This document shows, in pieces, positions 29,215 to 39,721 of a stretch of DNA of 64,000 bases (position 1 is the stretch's first letter; every line of letters begins with the position of its first letter). The DNA lies in contig CANJKZ010000172.1 of NCBI GenBank assembly GCA_947471745.1, positions 320,001-384,000 of the forward strand, given 5' to 3'. Below the pieces are notes generated by a model, which worked only from the letters and a program-made list of their open reading frames with translations, was not told the origin of the DNA and did no database searches. A program made the position numbers and the translations under genes. The stretch comes from Closterium sp. Naga37s-1 (Eukaryota > Streptophyta > Zygnematophyceae > Desmidiales > Closteriaceae).

Positions 29215-32200
29215 TCATCCCCAGAGCGGCGAGCGTACAGTCATGTTCCTGTACTCCGCAAACACCTGCCAGGTGGGGTCGGTGGCAGTGCCAGGGTCCC
29301 TGTTGCCCGCCCAGCAGCCGTTGCAGATGCCACTGGCGTCCCACACACTGGCGTAGAGGAAGGAGGGCTTGGATGGGTACGGCGCGCCGTCTATGGCGGT
29401 GGTGTTGAGTAGAACCCGCACAGGCACAAAGTCAATGTACCATCTGCACGGGGGGAGGGGAAGAGAAGGCGGGTGGGAGCGAGGGAGGGAGGGAAGGAGG
29501 GAAAGGGGGCGAAGGGTGGGAAGAAACAAGGTTCAGGCACCAAGTGAATGTGTGGGTTTCTGTTGCCCGCCCAGCAGCCGTTGCAGATGCCACTGGCGTC
29601 CCACACACTGGCGTAGAGGAAGGAGGGCTTGGATGGGTACGGTGCGCCGTCTATGGCGGTGGTGTTGAGGAGCACTCGCACAGGCACAAAGTCAATGTAC
29701 CAACTGGGGGGGGGGGAGGGTGAGAGCGGGGGAGGGCAGGAAGGGGAGGGCGAGGGAGGGTGAGGAGGGCTTGGAGGGGTACGGCGCCCTGTCTATGTCG
29801 GTGGTGTTGAGCAGCACTCTCACAGGCACAACGTCAATGTACCAGCTGCAGGGGGGGGTGAGGGAAGAGGGAATGAGGGAGGGAGGGAGAAGAATGGGAT
29901 GGTGGGAAGAGAATGTCATTCAGGTGCCCCGTCCATGTCCGTGGTGTTGAGAAGCACTCTCACCGGCACAAAGTCAATGTACCAACTGCAGGGGGGGTGG
30001 GGGCACAAGGGTGGGAGAAGTGGAAGGTTGGGATGGTGGGAGAAGAACGGCATTCAGGTGCCCCGTCCATGTCCGTGGTGTTGAGGAGAACCCGCACCTG
30101 CACAAAGTCAATGTACCAACTGCAGAGGGGGGGAGGGGGGGGAGGAGGAGGGGGGGGGAGGGGATGGGGGGGGAGAGGAGGGGCATACGGGAGAGGGAGG
30201 GGGGCGATAAGAACAGAACGACATTCAGGTACAGAATCGATGTCGGTGCGCCCAAGGCTACCCTATGCGAGCTGGTTCTTGAGAATTCTCAAAACCCAGG
30301 CTACCCTATGCCATGGCGTGCCCAGTAGGGCGCTTAGTTGTGAAACGCAGCGGAGCAGCCGTGGCCCAGGCTACCCGATACCATCCACACCTCCCCTCCA
30401 CCCCCCCCCCCCCCCCCCCCTCTCTCCGTCAGCACTTACATGAGCTACTTGCTGGTTCAGTAGTGGGCATAGTTATGGAACGCAGCAGAGCAGTCATGGC
30501 CCGGCTAGCCACCCCCTATACCAGCCCCCTTTCCCTCCCGTTCTCCTACCCCTTATCCACCCACCCCACAGAACCCCATCCCCTCCTCCCTCCCCCACAC
30601 GCACATGAGCTGCTTGTTGGTCCAGTACAGCGCATAGTTGTGGAACGCAGCGGAGCAGCCGTGGCCCAGGCTACCCAATACCACGCCCACCCCTCCCCTT
30701 CCACACCCCCCCCGTTCAGCACGTACATGAGCTGCTTGTTGGTCCAGTAGAGTGCGTAGTTGTGGAGCGCAGCAGAGCAGTCGTGGCCCAGGCTACCCAA
30801 TACCACCCCCCCCGTTCCCCCCATTTCCGCACGTACATGAGCTGCTTGTTGGTCCAATACAGCGCATAGTTATGGAACGTGGCAGAACAGCCGTGGCCCA
30901 GGCTACCCTATACCATCCCCAACCCTCCTCCTCCCCCCCCATTTCCGCACGTACATGAGCTGCTTGTTGGTCCAGTACAGCGCGTAGTTATGGAATGCAG
31001 CAGAGCAGTCATGGCCCAGGGTGACGAGTTTCTCGTTGCCGCCCACCCCGCGCACATAGAAGTTGGTCTGCACGACCGTGTTGTTCTTGCCCAGCCACTC
31101 AAAGTCGATCTCGTCCTGCACCTTGCTGCCCTCCTGCGATGATAACTGTCGGATGGTTTCGGAGGGGGGGAGCTCTTGACAGTTCTTAAGTGTGTGGTTG
31201 CTTGCACCTAAGGAATGACAGTTCTTCGAGAGCTGTCGGAGCTGACACACACACACACACACACAAGTCACGTAACTCTGCACACTGCACGCTGTGCGTG
31301 TGTGCACCCATTCCGAAAATTAAACACACACACACAAACACACAAACACACAAACAAACACACAAGCAAACAATCAAACAAACATCTGACAAGGAAACAA
31401 ACCGACGACAACTTGCACCCTGACAAGGCAGCAGAACACCTCACAAGACAGGGAAACCTCAAGGCGCTCAAAGGACTTTTGAGGCACCTCAAGAGCGCTC
31501 AGGGAGGCCGCTGGACTCACGTAGAAGCTGGAGACGAGGCCGCTGCCCTTCCCCTCCGCTTGACCTGCCTAGACCTGCCTGAAGAAGCGACGCAACGCAG
31601 CATAACAACTCTAAGGGCAGCAGGGAGGCCGCTGGACACATAACAACTCTAAGGGCAGCAGGGAGGCCGCTGGACTCACGTAGAAGCTGGAGACGAGGCC
31701 GCTGCCCTTCCCCTGCGGGCAGCGGTAGTCCACACTGAAGAACCCAAAGCTGTTGGGCAGGGACGAGCGGAAGCGAGAACCTGCGGTGGAGTGCGGTGGA
31801 GTGTGGTGGGGTGGGGTGGGAGAGGGAGGAGACAGATTAGCAGTGTGCGGGCACCGATAGTCCACACTGAAGAACCCAAAGCTGTTGGGCAGGGACGAGC
31901 GGAAGCGAGAACCTGCGGTGGAGTGCGGTGGAGTGCGGTGGAGTGTGGCGGGGTGGGGTGGGAGAGAAAAGGGAGGAGACAGATTAGCAGTGTGCGGGCA
32001 CTGATAGTCCACACTGAAGAACCCAAATCTGTTGGGCAGGGACGAGCGGAAACGGGACCCTGCGGTGGGGGGGTTTGAGGTGCGGTGGGAGAGATGGGGG
32101 TTGGGGTGGAGAGGTTATGAGTGTGCAGAAAATGGTAGTCCACACTGAAGAACCCGAAGCTGTGCGATAGGGACGAGCGGAAACGAGAGCCTGCTGGGTT

Positions 32201-35200
32201 GGTGGCGTGGGGTGGGGTGTGGTGTGGTGCAGTCCGGTGCGGTGAGAGAGATAAGGGGTTGGAAAGAGTAGGAGTCTGCGGGCAGTGTAAGCCAATACTG
32301 AGAAAAGGGAGGGGCGCACGTGGCCTTCCCAACCCACCTCCACAGCACAGCACAACCCCAGAAACCCCACGTGTGATGAGGCGATTTTTGAGTCGACTCA
32401 AAAATCACCTCCACAGCACAGCACAACCCCAGTGTAGAAAGAAGAGTTTTGAGACGTCTCAAAACCCGTCTCAAAACTCTTCTTTCTACACGTGGCCTTC
32501 CCAACCCACCTCCGCAGCACAGCACAACCCCAGAAACCCCACAACCTTAGGCGCTGACCCTCCTCCCTAAAACTTACTCACACTCCCTTCCTCACACTCA
32601 CTCCCCTTCCCTCCAAACCCACCGCAACTGTTGTCCATCTTGATCGTGGCATTGCCGTCCGTGCTGCTGCTGCACCCCACGCAGTGGTCATCACAAGCAA
32701 GCCGACAAGCGCACAGCACACCACAGCACAGCACAATTCCCACAACACCCACCCAGGCCCACAACCTCCCCGGGCTCTCTTCTTGTGCTTACCACAGGAG
32801 TTGTCCATCTTGATCGAGGCGCTGCCGTCCGCGCTGTTGCTGCTGCACCCAGTGCAGCACAACCCTGAAAATCCCTAAACCCATCCCTCACACCATCAAC
32901 GCACCACAGGAGTTGTCCATCTTGATCGAGGCGCTGCCGTCCGCGCTGCTGCTGCACCCCACCCCACGCAGTGGTCATCGTATGGCGGCTCAAGAGCACA
33001 GCGCAATCCCAACAGCCCCAACAGCCGCAACAGTCCCCATATCCCCCCTTCTCCCTCCGAACGCACCACAGGAGTTGTCCATCTTGATTGAGGCGCTGCC
33101 GTCTGTGCTGCTGCTGCACCCAATGCAGTGGTCATCGCAATAATCCACCGCCAGGGGCGTCAGCGTCACCGGCGCTATGCTTGCGGGGTACGTTGCAGGG
33201 GCAGGGGGCGCGGGGTTGGATGGCTGCCCCACCTCCGCCATCAGGGGGGAAATCACCGTGATGCCTGGGGGACGAGGGGGAAGAGAGGGTGGGGAAGAAG
33301 GGGAGTGGGGACAAGCAGGGGCGTCAGCGTCACCGGCGCTATGCTGGCAGGGCACGTTGCAAGGGGGAGGGGGCGCGGGGTTGAACCCATTTCTTCGTGC
33401 GGATGGCTGCCCCACCTCCGCCATCAGAGGGGAAAGGAAATCACCGTGATGCCTGGGGGAGGAGGGCGAAGGCGGGGAGGGTGTGTTGCACGGAAAAGGG
33501 TTTGGTTGGCAGGGTATGTTGCAGGGGCAGGGGGGCAGGGGGCGACGGGTTGGATGGTTGCCCCACCTCCGCCATCAGGGGGGAAATCAACCCTCCAACC
33601 CTCCACTGCACGCACTAGCCCCTTCCCAACCCTCGCCTACCCTTTCACAATCAAACCAGAACCTCCCCCACTCCACCCCACTCCACCCGACTCCACCCTG
33701 CTCCACAGCACGCAACGCACCAGTCCAGGCGGCAGTGTAGACGGTGGTGCTGGGATGAGAGTATACGTGCCGGCGTATCGCTGCATGGTGCTGGTGGTGC
33801 CCTGCCCACCGCACGCCCCAGCCCTTATATTGGAATCACTTTCGAGAACTCTCTCTCTCAGAAGTGATTTCGACGCGCCGGCGTAGCGCTGCATGGTGGT
33901 GCCCTGCCCACCGCACGCCCCAGCCCTTTCCCAACCCTCTCTCACCCTTCCCCAATCAAACCAGAGCCTCCCAGCGGAACGCACCAGTCCAAGCAGCAGT
34001 GTAAACGGTGGTGCTGGGGGTATACGCGCCGGCGTATCGCTCCATGCTTGTCCCGGCAGCAGCGGCCAGCGTGCCGTATAGGAACATGGGGCGGAACGGG
34101 TACGGCTGCCCCTGCTGCTTCACCAGCACTCGTGCCAGCTTGCCGTCAACATACCACCTGAGGAGGGTTCAAGAACAGGTGGGGTGGGGAACATCGAAAT
34201 ACGGGTGGGTGGGGAACATCGAAATAAGGGTGGGTGGAGAAGATTGAGAGAAGGGTAGAGAAGATCGAGAGAAGGGTAGAGAAGATCGAGAAAGGATTGG
34301 GGGTTCAACTCAACATATTCCAACAGGCCTTCACAAATGCAAAGCAATTCCACAAAAACCTCCAACCGGCCAACACCTCCCCCTTTTCACCCCAACACAA
34401 CACCTCCCTCCCCGCCTTCCCCACAAAAAACACGAGGCATGGTTGGCGTCTCAGTGAATGGAGAACATGTGGGGGGGCTTGAGTTTTGCTGGCTCGCACA
34501 CAACACAACACAACACCCTCCCACCAACCACACAAGCCCTCAACCCCCCAAATCCTCCCCCTTTTCCCCCCAACGCACGCGCGCGGCATAGTTGGCGTCC
34601 CATAGATGGATAACACATGGGGGGCCTGCCTTACGTCATACAACAGGCTAGCACACAACAACCCCCCGCCCCCCAAACGATTTTTGAGGCGCCTCAAAAA
34701 TCGTCATACAGGCTAGCACGCAACAACCCCCCCCCCCCCCTTTGTTTGAGGTTGATTTTGAGAATTCTCAAAATCAACCGCACACAACACCCCCCCCCCC
34801 CCCCCCCCCCCCTCCCAAACACTCTTCCCCCAATTGCACAAGCCCCGAACCCCCGAATCCCCCATTTCCCCCTTCGCCCCCAACGCACGCAGCATAGTTG
34901 GCGTCCCAGTAGATGGTGAACACGTGCGGGGCCTCCGCGCAGTGGAACCCCAGGCTGATTTTCTGAGGGTAAACCACCCCATTCACGTGGTACGTGGCGA
35001 GGGCCGTCGTCTTGTTGTTGCCCACAAAGTCCCACCCCAGGCCTGAGTTAGCGCCGATTCGCGCGCTCGAGTCCAGCTGGTGGTGTTACAGGGGGGAAGA
35101 GAGGGGGATGGGGAGAGGAGCATGGAAATTATACTGGTGAGTGAGCGAGTTGGTGAGGTGGCGCATTAAGTGGGCTGTACAAAGTCCCACCCCAAGCCTG

Positions 35201-38200
35201 AGTTAGCGCCGATTCGCGCGCTCGAGTCCAGCTGGTGGTGTTACCGGGGGAGAGGGGGGCATGGGGAGAGTGGAAATTGGGGAGAGAGGCACATAAGGCA
35301 CAAAGTCCCACCCCAGGCCTGAGTTGGCGCCTATGCGCGCGCTTGAGTCCAGCTGGTAGCAGTGGTAGAAAGGAGCATGACAAATAAGAGAGATGGGATA
35401 GGTGAGTGAGTGAGTGCCCACAAAGTCCCACCCCAGGCCTGAGTTAGCGTCGATTCGCGCGCTCGAGTCCAGCTGGTGGTGTTACCGGGGGAGAGGGGGG
35501 CATGGGGAGAGTGGAAATTGGGGAGAGAGAGAGGGGCACATAAGGCACAAAGTCCCACCCCAGGCCTGAGTTGGCGCCTATGCGCGCACTCGAGTCCAAC
35601 TGATGGCGTGCGAGGGGGAGAGGAGGGCATGGTGAGGAGTGAGTGAGTGCGTAGGGGGGAAATCCAGGGTGAGGTGCAGTGGGGAGGTGCAAAAGGGGAG
35701 GTGCAGGGGGGAAGCGCAAGTTCAGGGGCAGAGAGCGCGAGAGTCACGTACGAGTACATGAGGCTAGAGGTGTCTGCAGAGGCAGGGGGGAAACACAGGT
35801 GCAGAGGGGGGTGAAGGGGGAAGGAAGGAGCAGAGGGGAAACACAGGAGACACTCACATAGAAGGAGTACATTTTTGAGGCGCCTCAGAATTATTTATTT
35901 TTGAGGCGCCTCAGAAACACAGGAGGCACTCACATAGAAGGAGTACATGAGGCCAGAGGTGTCGTGTCGGCAGAAGAGCATTGCATGGCCGCACGGACGG
36001 AGCGCCGTCTCGCACGCGCAGAACGAGCACCACCAACCGCAGGGGAGAGAGAATAGAAGGGGAGAGGAGCGCGCGCGAGACACTCACGTAGAAGGAGTAC
36101 ATGAGGCCAGAGGTGTCGGCAGAGGAGCACTGCATGGACGCACGGAACACGCCCGATGTGAACTGCATGGACTGCCATCTGGACCCTGTGATGCGGGGGA
36201 GACCAGTGGGGAGGGGAGAGAGGGGGGAAGAGGGGAGCGGCACAGAGAGAATGGGCGAGAAGGGAAGAGTGTGAACGTGAGGGGTTGAGGAACGAGGCGA
36301 CTTTTGAGGCGCCTCAAAAGGGGAACGAGGCAAGCGCACGGAACAGGCCTGATGTGAACTGCATGGACTGCCATCTGGACCCTGTGATGCGGGGGAGACC
36401 AGTGGGGAGGGGAGAGAGGGTGACAAAGGAAGAGCGTGAGTGTGGGCGGGCGGGGGGCTGTGAAGAGCATTGCCTGGACTGCATGGACTGCATGGATTGC
36501 ATGGACTGCCTGCCACATGAACCCTGTTGTGTCTCCACCGCCCACAGTGACCCTCTGCAGTGACCTTCTCCACTGCATGGACTGGTCACTGCCTGCCACC
36601 TGGACTCTGTTGTGCGGGGAGATGCGGGGAAGGAGGGAGAGAGGGGAAAGGGGAGTGGGAAGGAAGTAGGGAGAGGGGAGAGGACCCAAGTGGGAGAACC
36701 CAAGAGGGTGGACCAAACAAAAAAGTTCGTCTGAGAGATGGCGACACATGATTCCTTCTCCATTCCCTCTCCCTCCTCTTTCCCTCTAACTTCCCTCTCC
36801 CTTCGTTCTTCCACCCTCCCCCCTTTCTCCCTTCCCTCTCTCCCCGTCCCCTCTCTCTCACCTCCAGTGTCGCTCTTGTGCGTGATGGTAACCGAATTCG
36901 TTTTGAGACGTCTCAAAACAAATCTTCATACACGTGACTACTCTTGCTCTCTCTCTCCCCGTCCCCTCTCTCACCTCCAGTGTCGCTCTTCTGCGTGATG
37001 GTAACCGAATTCCCAGACACGGCAGCATTATCCGCGTTATAGTCAATCAGGATCGAGTTCAGCGGCTTCCCCGCACTGAACATGCCATACCACGAGGGCG
37101 GGGCGGGGGGGGACGGGGGCGGAGGGGGAGGCGGAGACGGGGGCGCAGTGCCTAGAGTTCCGCCCAAGCCCGTCCCCCCAGTGCCCCCACTCCCCCCGCT
37201 GCTCCCGCTGTCGCTACCACTGCTGCTGCCGCTGCTGCTGCCGGCGCTGCTAGTGGGAGGGGGAGGGGGAGGGGCTTTTCTCTTGCGCTTCAAGAGGTTA
37301 TTGAGGCGCTTCTGGAGCTGTTGAGTGAGAGACGAGACTAGAGAGGAGGAGGAGGGCGGTGGGGAGGAACGTAACACCCTCTCTCTCCTCTCACTCATGC
37401 CATCGCCTTCAGTAATACCCTCTTCCTCTTTCTCCGCCTCCTCCCTTTCCTCCTGCTCCTCCTGCTCCTCCTGCTCCTCCTCCTCCTCATCCGCTGTAAC
37501 TTGCCTTGCTTCCACCTCCTCCTGCTTCTCCTCCTCCTTCCCCTCCTCCGTCTCTCCCTCCCCCTCCTCCTCCTTCTCTCCCTCCTCCTCGTCCTCATCC
37601 ACCTCTCCTAGCCCCCTTCTCGTTGCCTCTGCTCTCTCCAGAGCCAGCCGACCCTCTCTGAAACACAATCCAACACACCAGGCCGGGTGAAGGGGAAAAG
37701 AGGTGAAGGGGAAAAGAGGTGAAGGGGAAAAGGGGAGAAAAGGAGGGAAGAAAGGGAGAACGGGTGATTGGGTGAAAGGGAGAACTTTTGAGAATTCTCA
37801 AAAGAGCAGCTCGGATGCTGGACGATATGTGAGTGAGGCGGCTTATAGACAGACTCTCTCTCTCTTCCCGCAATCCCCGCTCTTCCCCACCACCGTGTCG
37901 CACGCACTGCGAGGAGCATCCGACGGTTTCATCCCACTATCTCCCCCTCCCGCCCACCCCCCGGTCTCCCCCGATTTCCCCCCATCTCCCCCTCAGTCTC
38001 CCCCGATCCGTTTAGATCCCCTTATTTCCCCCCGTTTCCTCCCACTCCTCCCCGCCACTTTCTGTGCACGCACTGCGAGGAGCATCCGTCGTTTTCGACC
38101 TTCACCGCGTCGATCGCGACGCCGTTCCCCGCGTCCACGTCAGCGGTGCCGTTCAGCGGGCCCGCGCCGAACGTCAGCAGGCTCTCCGCGCTCGCCGCGC

Positions 38201-39721
38201 GGAACGCGAACGACTTGCGCACCCAGTTGGTCGTCTGTTGCGCGCATGGGGGGGGGGGGGAGGGGAGGCGGAGGGGGAGGAAGAAGGGGAGAGAGAGGGG
38301 AGGTGAGGCGGGGTGGGGGTGGGGGATGGGGGGAATAGGGAAGGGGGAAATGGGCAAACGTCAGAAGGAGCGTTGTCGGGAAACGCGGAGCAGTTGGTGC
38401 GAGGGACGAAGGCGGGGGACAGGGGGATCGGGGGCGCGTGGGGAACGGGGAGCGAGGGGAAAGGGCGGAAAGTGAGTGAGGGCAAGCGGAGCGGATTGGA
38501 GGGGGTAAGATCCGCGTCGCCTCTCACTCTCACCGTCCGTTCAGGACTCACCATCTTCTCCGTGAACACGTCGAATAGCAGAAGCTCAGCGCCAGTCAGT
38601 CAGTCAGTCTGAAAGTACGGACGCCGTTTGGGGCGCCTCAAAAGGCCGCCTCACCATCCTTTCCGTGCGTTCAAGACTCACCATCTTCTCCGTGAACACG
38701 TCGAATAGTAGCTCAGCGCCAGTCGCGGCGTCGACGACGGTCAGAAGCACGGACGCCGGGTCGCCGTGCCGCAGCGTCGGCGCGCGCATCGCGAACGACC
38801 CGCTATAGTCACACCCCGCTACAGTCTCTAACGACTGGAAGATGGACCGCGCGGGAACCGCGGGAATCTGTACGCTATACCGGGGCGCGCTCTCTCCGCT
38901 CGGCGTGCACGTGCCATTGGCGCTCCGCTGCGCTCCGCCCGCCGTTCCCCCGGTGGCTGCGCACTGTATATCCCCCGATACGCGGAGCAGATTAACGCCG
39001 CCTTTGGACGCCTTCCAGCCCGGCACCTCTTTCACGCCGCGAACCACGCGGCCTAGTCGCCCTCCGGAGCGCTTAATTAGGTCTTCTAGCGCGGCGCCTA
39101 GTTTGTCGAACCCGCCGTTGCGGAGAAGGGAGCCTGGGGGAGCGGACGAGGGGGAAGGGGGAGGGGGGGAGGATGGCGGGGAGAGGATTGGTGGAATGGT
39201 AGAGGCGAACAGGGGGAATGAGAAGGGGAAACGGGAAAGGAGGACGGCGGACCGGCAGGGAAGGGGGATCCGGGGTGGGGGGAGAGGGGAAGGGCGGAGG
39301 ACCTCGCGAAGGCCGACATGCGGAAGGGACGTAAGTTGGAGGGGAGGAGGGAGGGCGCGGCGGGGGAGGGGGGGAGTCGGAGGTGGGGGTGGGAGAGGGA
39401 GGGAAGGAAGGATGAAGGAGAGCGGGGAACGGGAGGTGGGAGGGGGTTGCGGGGGGGGGGGGGGGGGGGGGGAACTGGCCATGTGTGAAGCCATCTTGCG
39501 CACGTACGTGAGAAGGGCTTCGCGGACGCCGTTTGCGCGCATAAGGCGGAAGCAATCAGCGCTAACAGTAGCCACGCGCACGCGGCGGAGAACGTATTCG
39601 CGGAGAGTGTGAACGATGCGCGCAATCTTCCCCTACTCCGCCAGCTCAAACTCCGCGGACCCGGTTTCCGCGCGCCTATGAGACGGCGGTGCTTCCCTGC
39701 TGTGGTAGAATCCCGCGTCAT
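29215..39721 (-). CDS. secreted/anchored DUF642-like + tandem GH16 (XTH-like) protein
   Basis: Eleven exons on the minus strand: 39721-39508, 39133-38682, 38234-38074, 37657-36975, 36185-36088, 35076-34889, 34157-33985, 33264-33067, 31780-31680, 31133-30955 and 29443-29215. They total 891 aa, all phases close and the stop is TGA. Residues 35-60 are a hydrophobic signal or anchor. About 72-276 resembles a galactose-binding DUF642-type domain (S-L-L-R-N-G-G-F-D near its start). About 277-470 is an acidic, Lys- and Pro-rich linker. Two GH16-like units follow. Unit 1 (about 480-657) has S-G-L-G-W-D-F-V-G where catalysis is expected. Unit 2 (about 660-891) has the intact D-E-I-D-F-E-W-L-G (Glu764, Asp766, Glu768), then Q-T-N-F-Y, as in XTH enzymes. 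A role in cell-wall glucan cleavage or transfer is expected, but the substrate is unknown. The start ATG 39721 is the first in frame upstream of the signal; its exact choice is uncertain. Confidence 0.88.
29540..30130 (-). repeat. upstream partial copies of GH16 exon 11 head
   Basis: Four copies of the acceptor side and first part of exon 11 lie in the preceding intron: a long one (about 29560-29702) and shorter ones at about 29775-29850, 29925-29992 and 30058-30122. Each contains the gtcaatgtacca-ctgca acceptor junction on the plus strand. Spacers are G-rich, which is a polypyrimidine tract in the transcript. Confidence 0.9.
30286..30950 (-). repeat. five to six tandem copies of GH16 exon 10 tail plus donor
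   Basis: Copies ending at the acatgagctgcttg donor junction begin near 30436, 30603, 30722 and 30832, with more truncated ones at about 30250-30370. Units are about 110-165 bp. Each includes the coding tail (A-L-Y-W-T-N-K-Q-L) and a functional-looking GT donor. An imperfect palindrome (30272-30297, core AATT) sits among them. Confidence 0.9.
31505..31670 (-). repeat. partial copies of GH16 exon 9 tail
   Basis: A copy of the exon 9 tail and donor (ctcacgtagaagctggagacgagg) lies at about 31516-31560. A diverged aagggcagcagggaggccgctgga pair lies at about 31611-31675, directly before the true donor at 31679. Confidence 0.8.
31845..32200 (-). repeat. three upstream copies of GH16 exon 9 head
   Basis: Copies at about 31850-31915, 31988-32062 and 32130-32190 each repeat the acceptor and the first about 55 coding bases of exon 9. 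The unit is about 135 bp and they lie upstream of the true exon in transcript order. Confidence 0.9.
32433..32490. repeat. 24-bp-arm inverted repeat ending in the palindrome
   Basis: The arms 32433-32456 and 32467-32490 are perfect reverse complements separated by 10 bases. The inner part contains the 20-bp palindrome GTTTTGAGACGTCTCAAAAC (32446-32465). Copies of a ctccacagcacagcacaacccc segment flank it on both sides. Confidence 0.92.
32600..32970 (-). repeat. three copies of GH16 exon 8 tail plus donor
   Basis: Segments at about 32622-32695, 32798-32855 and 32905-32970 repeat caccacaggagttgtccatcttgat...gctgctgcaccc, the tail of exon 8, downstream of the true exon in transcript order. Confidence 0.9.
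33310..33600 (-). repeat. upstream copies of GH16 exon 8 head
   Basis: Copies of the atggctgccccacctccgccatcag...aaatcaccgtgatgcctgggg block lie at about 33400-33455 and 33550-33590. The internal ggcgtcagcgtcaccggcgctatgct segment repeats near 33312-33360. Confidence 0.88.
33716..33900 (-). repeat. copies of GH16 exon 7 tail with a split inverted repeat
   Basis: The exon 7 tail and donor are repeated at about 33716-33800, with a shorter piece at about 33872-33900. Between them an aatcactt...aagtgatt inverted repeat (about 33834-33868) marks the junction. Confidence 0.82.
34420..34780 (-). repeat. copies of GH16 exon 6 tail and two long palindromes
   Basis: Exon 6 tail copies lie at about 34425-34480 and 34578-34628. 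Two perfect palindromes follow: 34677-34704 (28 bp, core GCGC) and 34750-34779 (30 bp, core AATT). The sequence around the first is itself directly duplicated (cgtcatac...aggctagcac...caacaaccccc on both sides). Confidence 0.92.
35180..35625 (-). repeat. four upstream copies of GH16 exon 6 head
   Basis: Near-identical blocks containing aaagtcccaccccaggcctgagtt and gcgcgctcgagtccagctgg begin near 35188, 35300, 35422 and 35550. Each carries the acceptor and about 45 coding bases of exon 6. Their spacing is 110-130 bp. Confidence 0.92.
35840..36000 (-). repeat. GH16 exon 5 tail copies with two adjacent palindromes
   Basis: The block acacagga(g/g)(a/g)cactcacatagaaggagtacat occurs at about 35841-35872 and 35917-35950. 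Between the copies are two TTTTGAGGCGCCTCAGAA palindromes (35873-35890 and 35899-35916), each with one mismatched pair. In coding direction the shorter copy begins immediately after a palindrome. Confidence 0.9.
36301..36600 (-). repeat. GH16 exon 5 head copies and palindrome 36301-36320
   Basis: Copies of the exon 5 acceptor and head lie at about 36345-36425 and, more decayed, about 36560-36615. The perfect 20-bp palindrome CTTTTGAGGCGCCTCAAAAG at 36301-36320 is flanked by a direct repeat gaacgaggc(g/a)a, like a short target-site duplication. Confidence 0.9.
36850..36974 (-). repeat. GH16 exon 4 tail copy flush with palindrome 36900-36919
   Basis: The last about 38 coding bases and donor of exon 4 are repeated at about 36861-36899. 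In coding direction the copy starts exactly after the perfect palindrome GTTTTGAGACGTCTCAAAAC. Confidence 0.93.
37785..37925 (-). repeat. palindrome 37785-37804 and GH16 exon 3 tail copy
   Basis: The perfect 20-bp palindrome CTTTTGAGAATTCTCAAAAG lies in intron 3. A short copy of the exon 3 tail and donor (cgcactgcgaggagcatccg) lies at about 37905-37925. Confidence 0.85.
38540..38660 (-). repeat. GH16 exon 2 tail copy flush with degenerate palindrome
   Basis: The exon 2 tail and donor (gactcaccatcttctccgtgaacacgtcgaat...) are repeated at about 38543-38625. In coding direction the copy begins directly after TTTTGAGGCGCCCCAAAC (38626-38643), a decayed member of the palindrome family. Confidence 0.88.
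39451..39472. repeat. G22 homopolymer in GH16 intron 1
   Basis: 22 consecutive G on the plus strand, so C22 in the transcript, shortly downstream of the exon 1 donor. Similar long runs occur at 30401-30420 (C20), 34790-34812 (C23), 40216-40233 (G18) and 45602-45629 (G28). Confidence 0.95.

Larger units (their letters stand above)
29215..31780 (-). other. GH16 unit 2: module with intact catalytic motif
   Basis: Exons 9-11. The nucleophile and acid/base candidates are Glu764 and Glu768 in D-E-I-D-F-E. N-N-T two residues after the motif is a potential N-glycosylation site, as often found just after the XTH active site. The C-terminal part has S-V-W-D-A-S and W-Q-V-F-A-E-Y-R-N. This parallels the S-L-W-N-A-D and F-x-A-x-Y-R-N elements of XTH enzymes. 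The separate XET_C extension seems to be lacking. Confidence 0.8.
33067..37100 (-). other. GH16 unit 1: catalytically dead module
   Basis: Encoded by the end of exon 4 through exon 7, with the linker to unit 2 in exon 8. It aligns with unit 2 through G-S-R-W-Q-S versus G-S-R-F-R-S, S-G-L-M-Y-S-F-Y versus S-G-L-V-S-S-F-Y, G-N-N-K-T versus G-K-N-N-T, and A-W-Y-V-D-G versus I-W-Y-I-D-F. At the catalytic triad Glu, Asp and Glu of unit 2 correspond to Gly548, Gly550 and Asp552. It is likely a non-catalytic glycan-binding module. Intron positions match those of unit 2. Confidence 0.82.

Noticed and set aside
30955..31133. Donor of GH16 exon 10 at TAC-GTGCGG (30951) instead of CAT-GTACGTG (30955)
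   Set aside because: Only the 30955 donor gives a phase that keeps the frame into exon 11 and matches the equivalent junction of unit 1 (exon 6 to exon 7).
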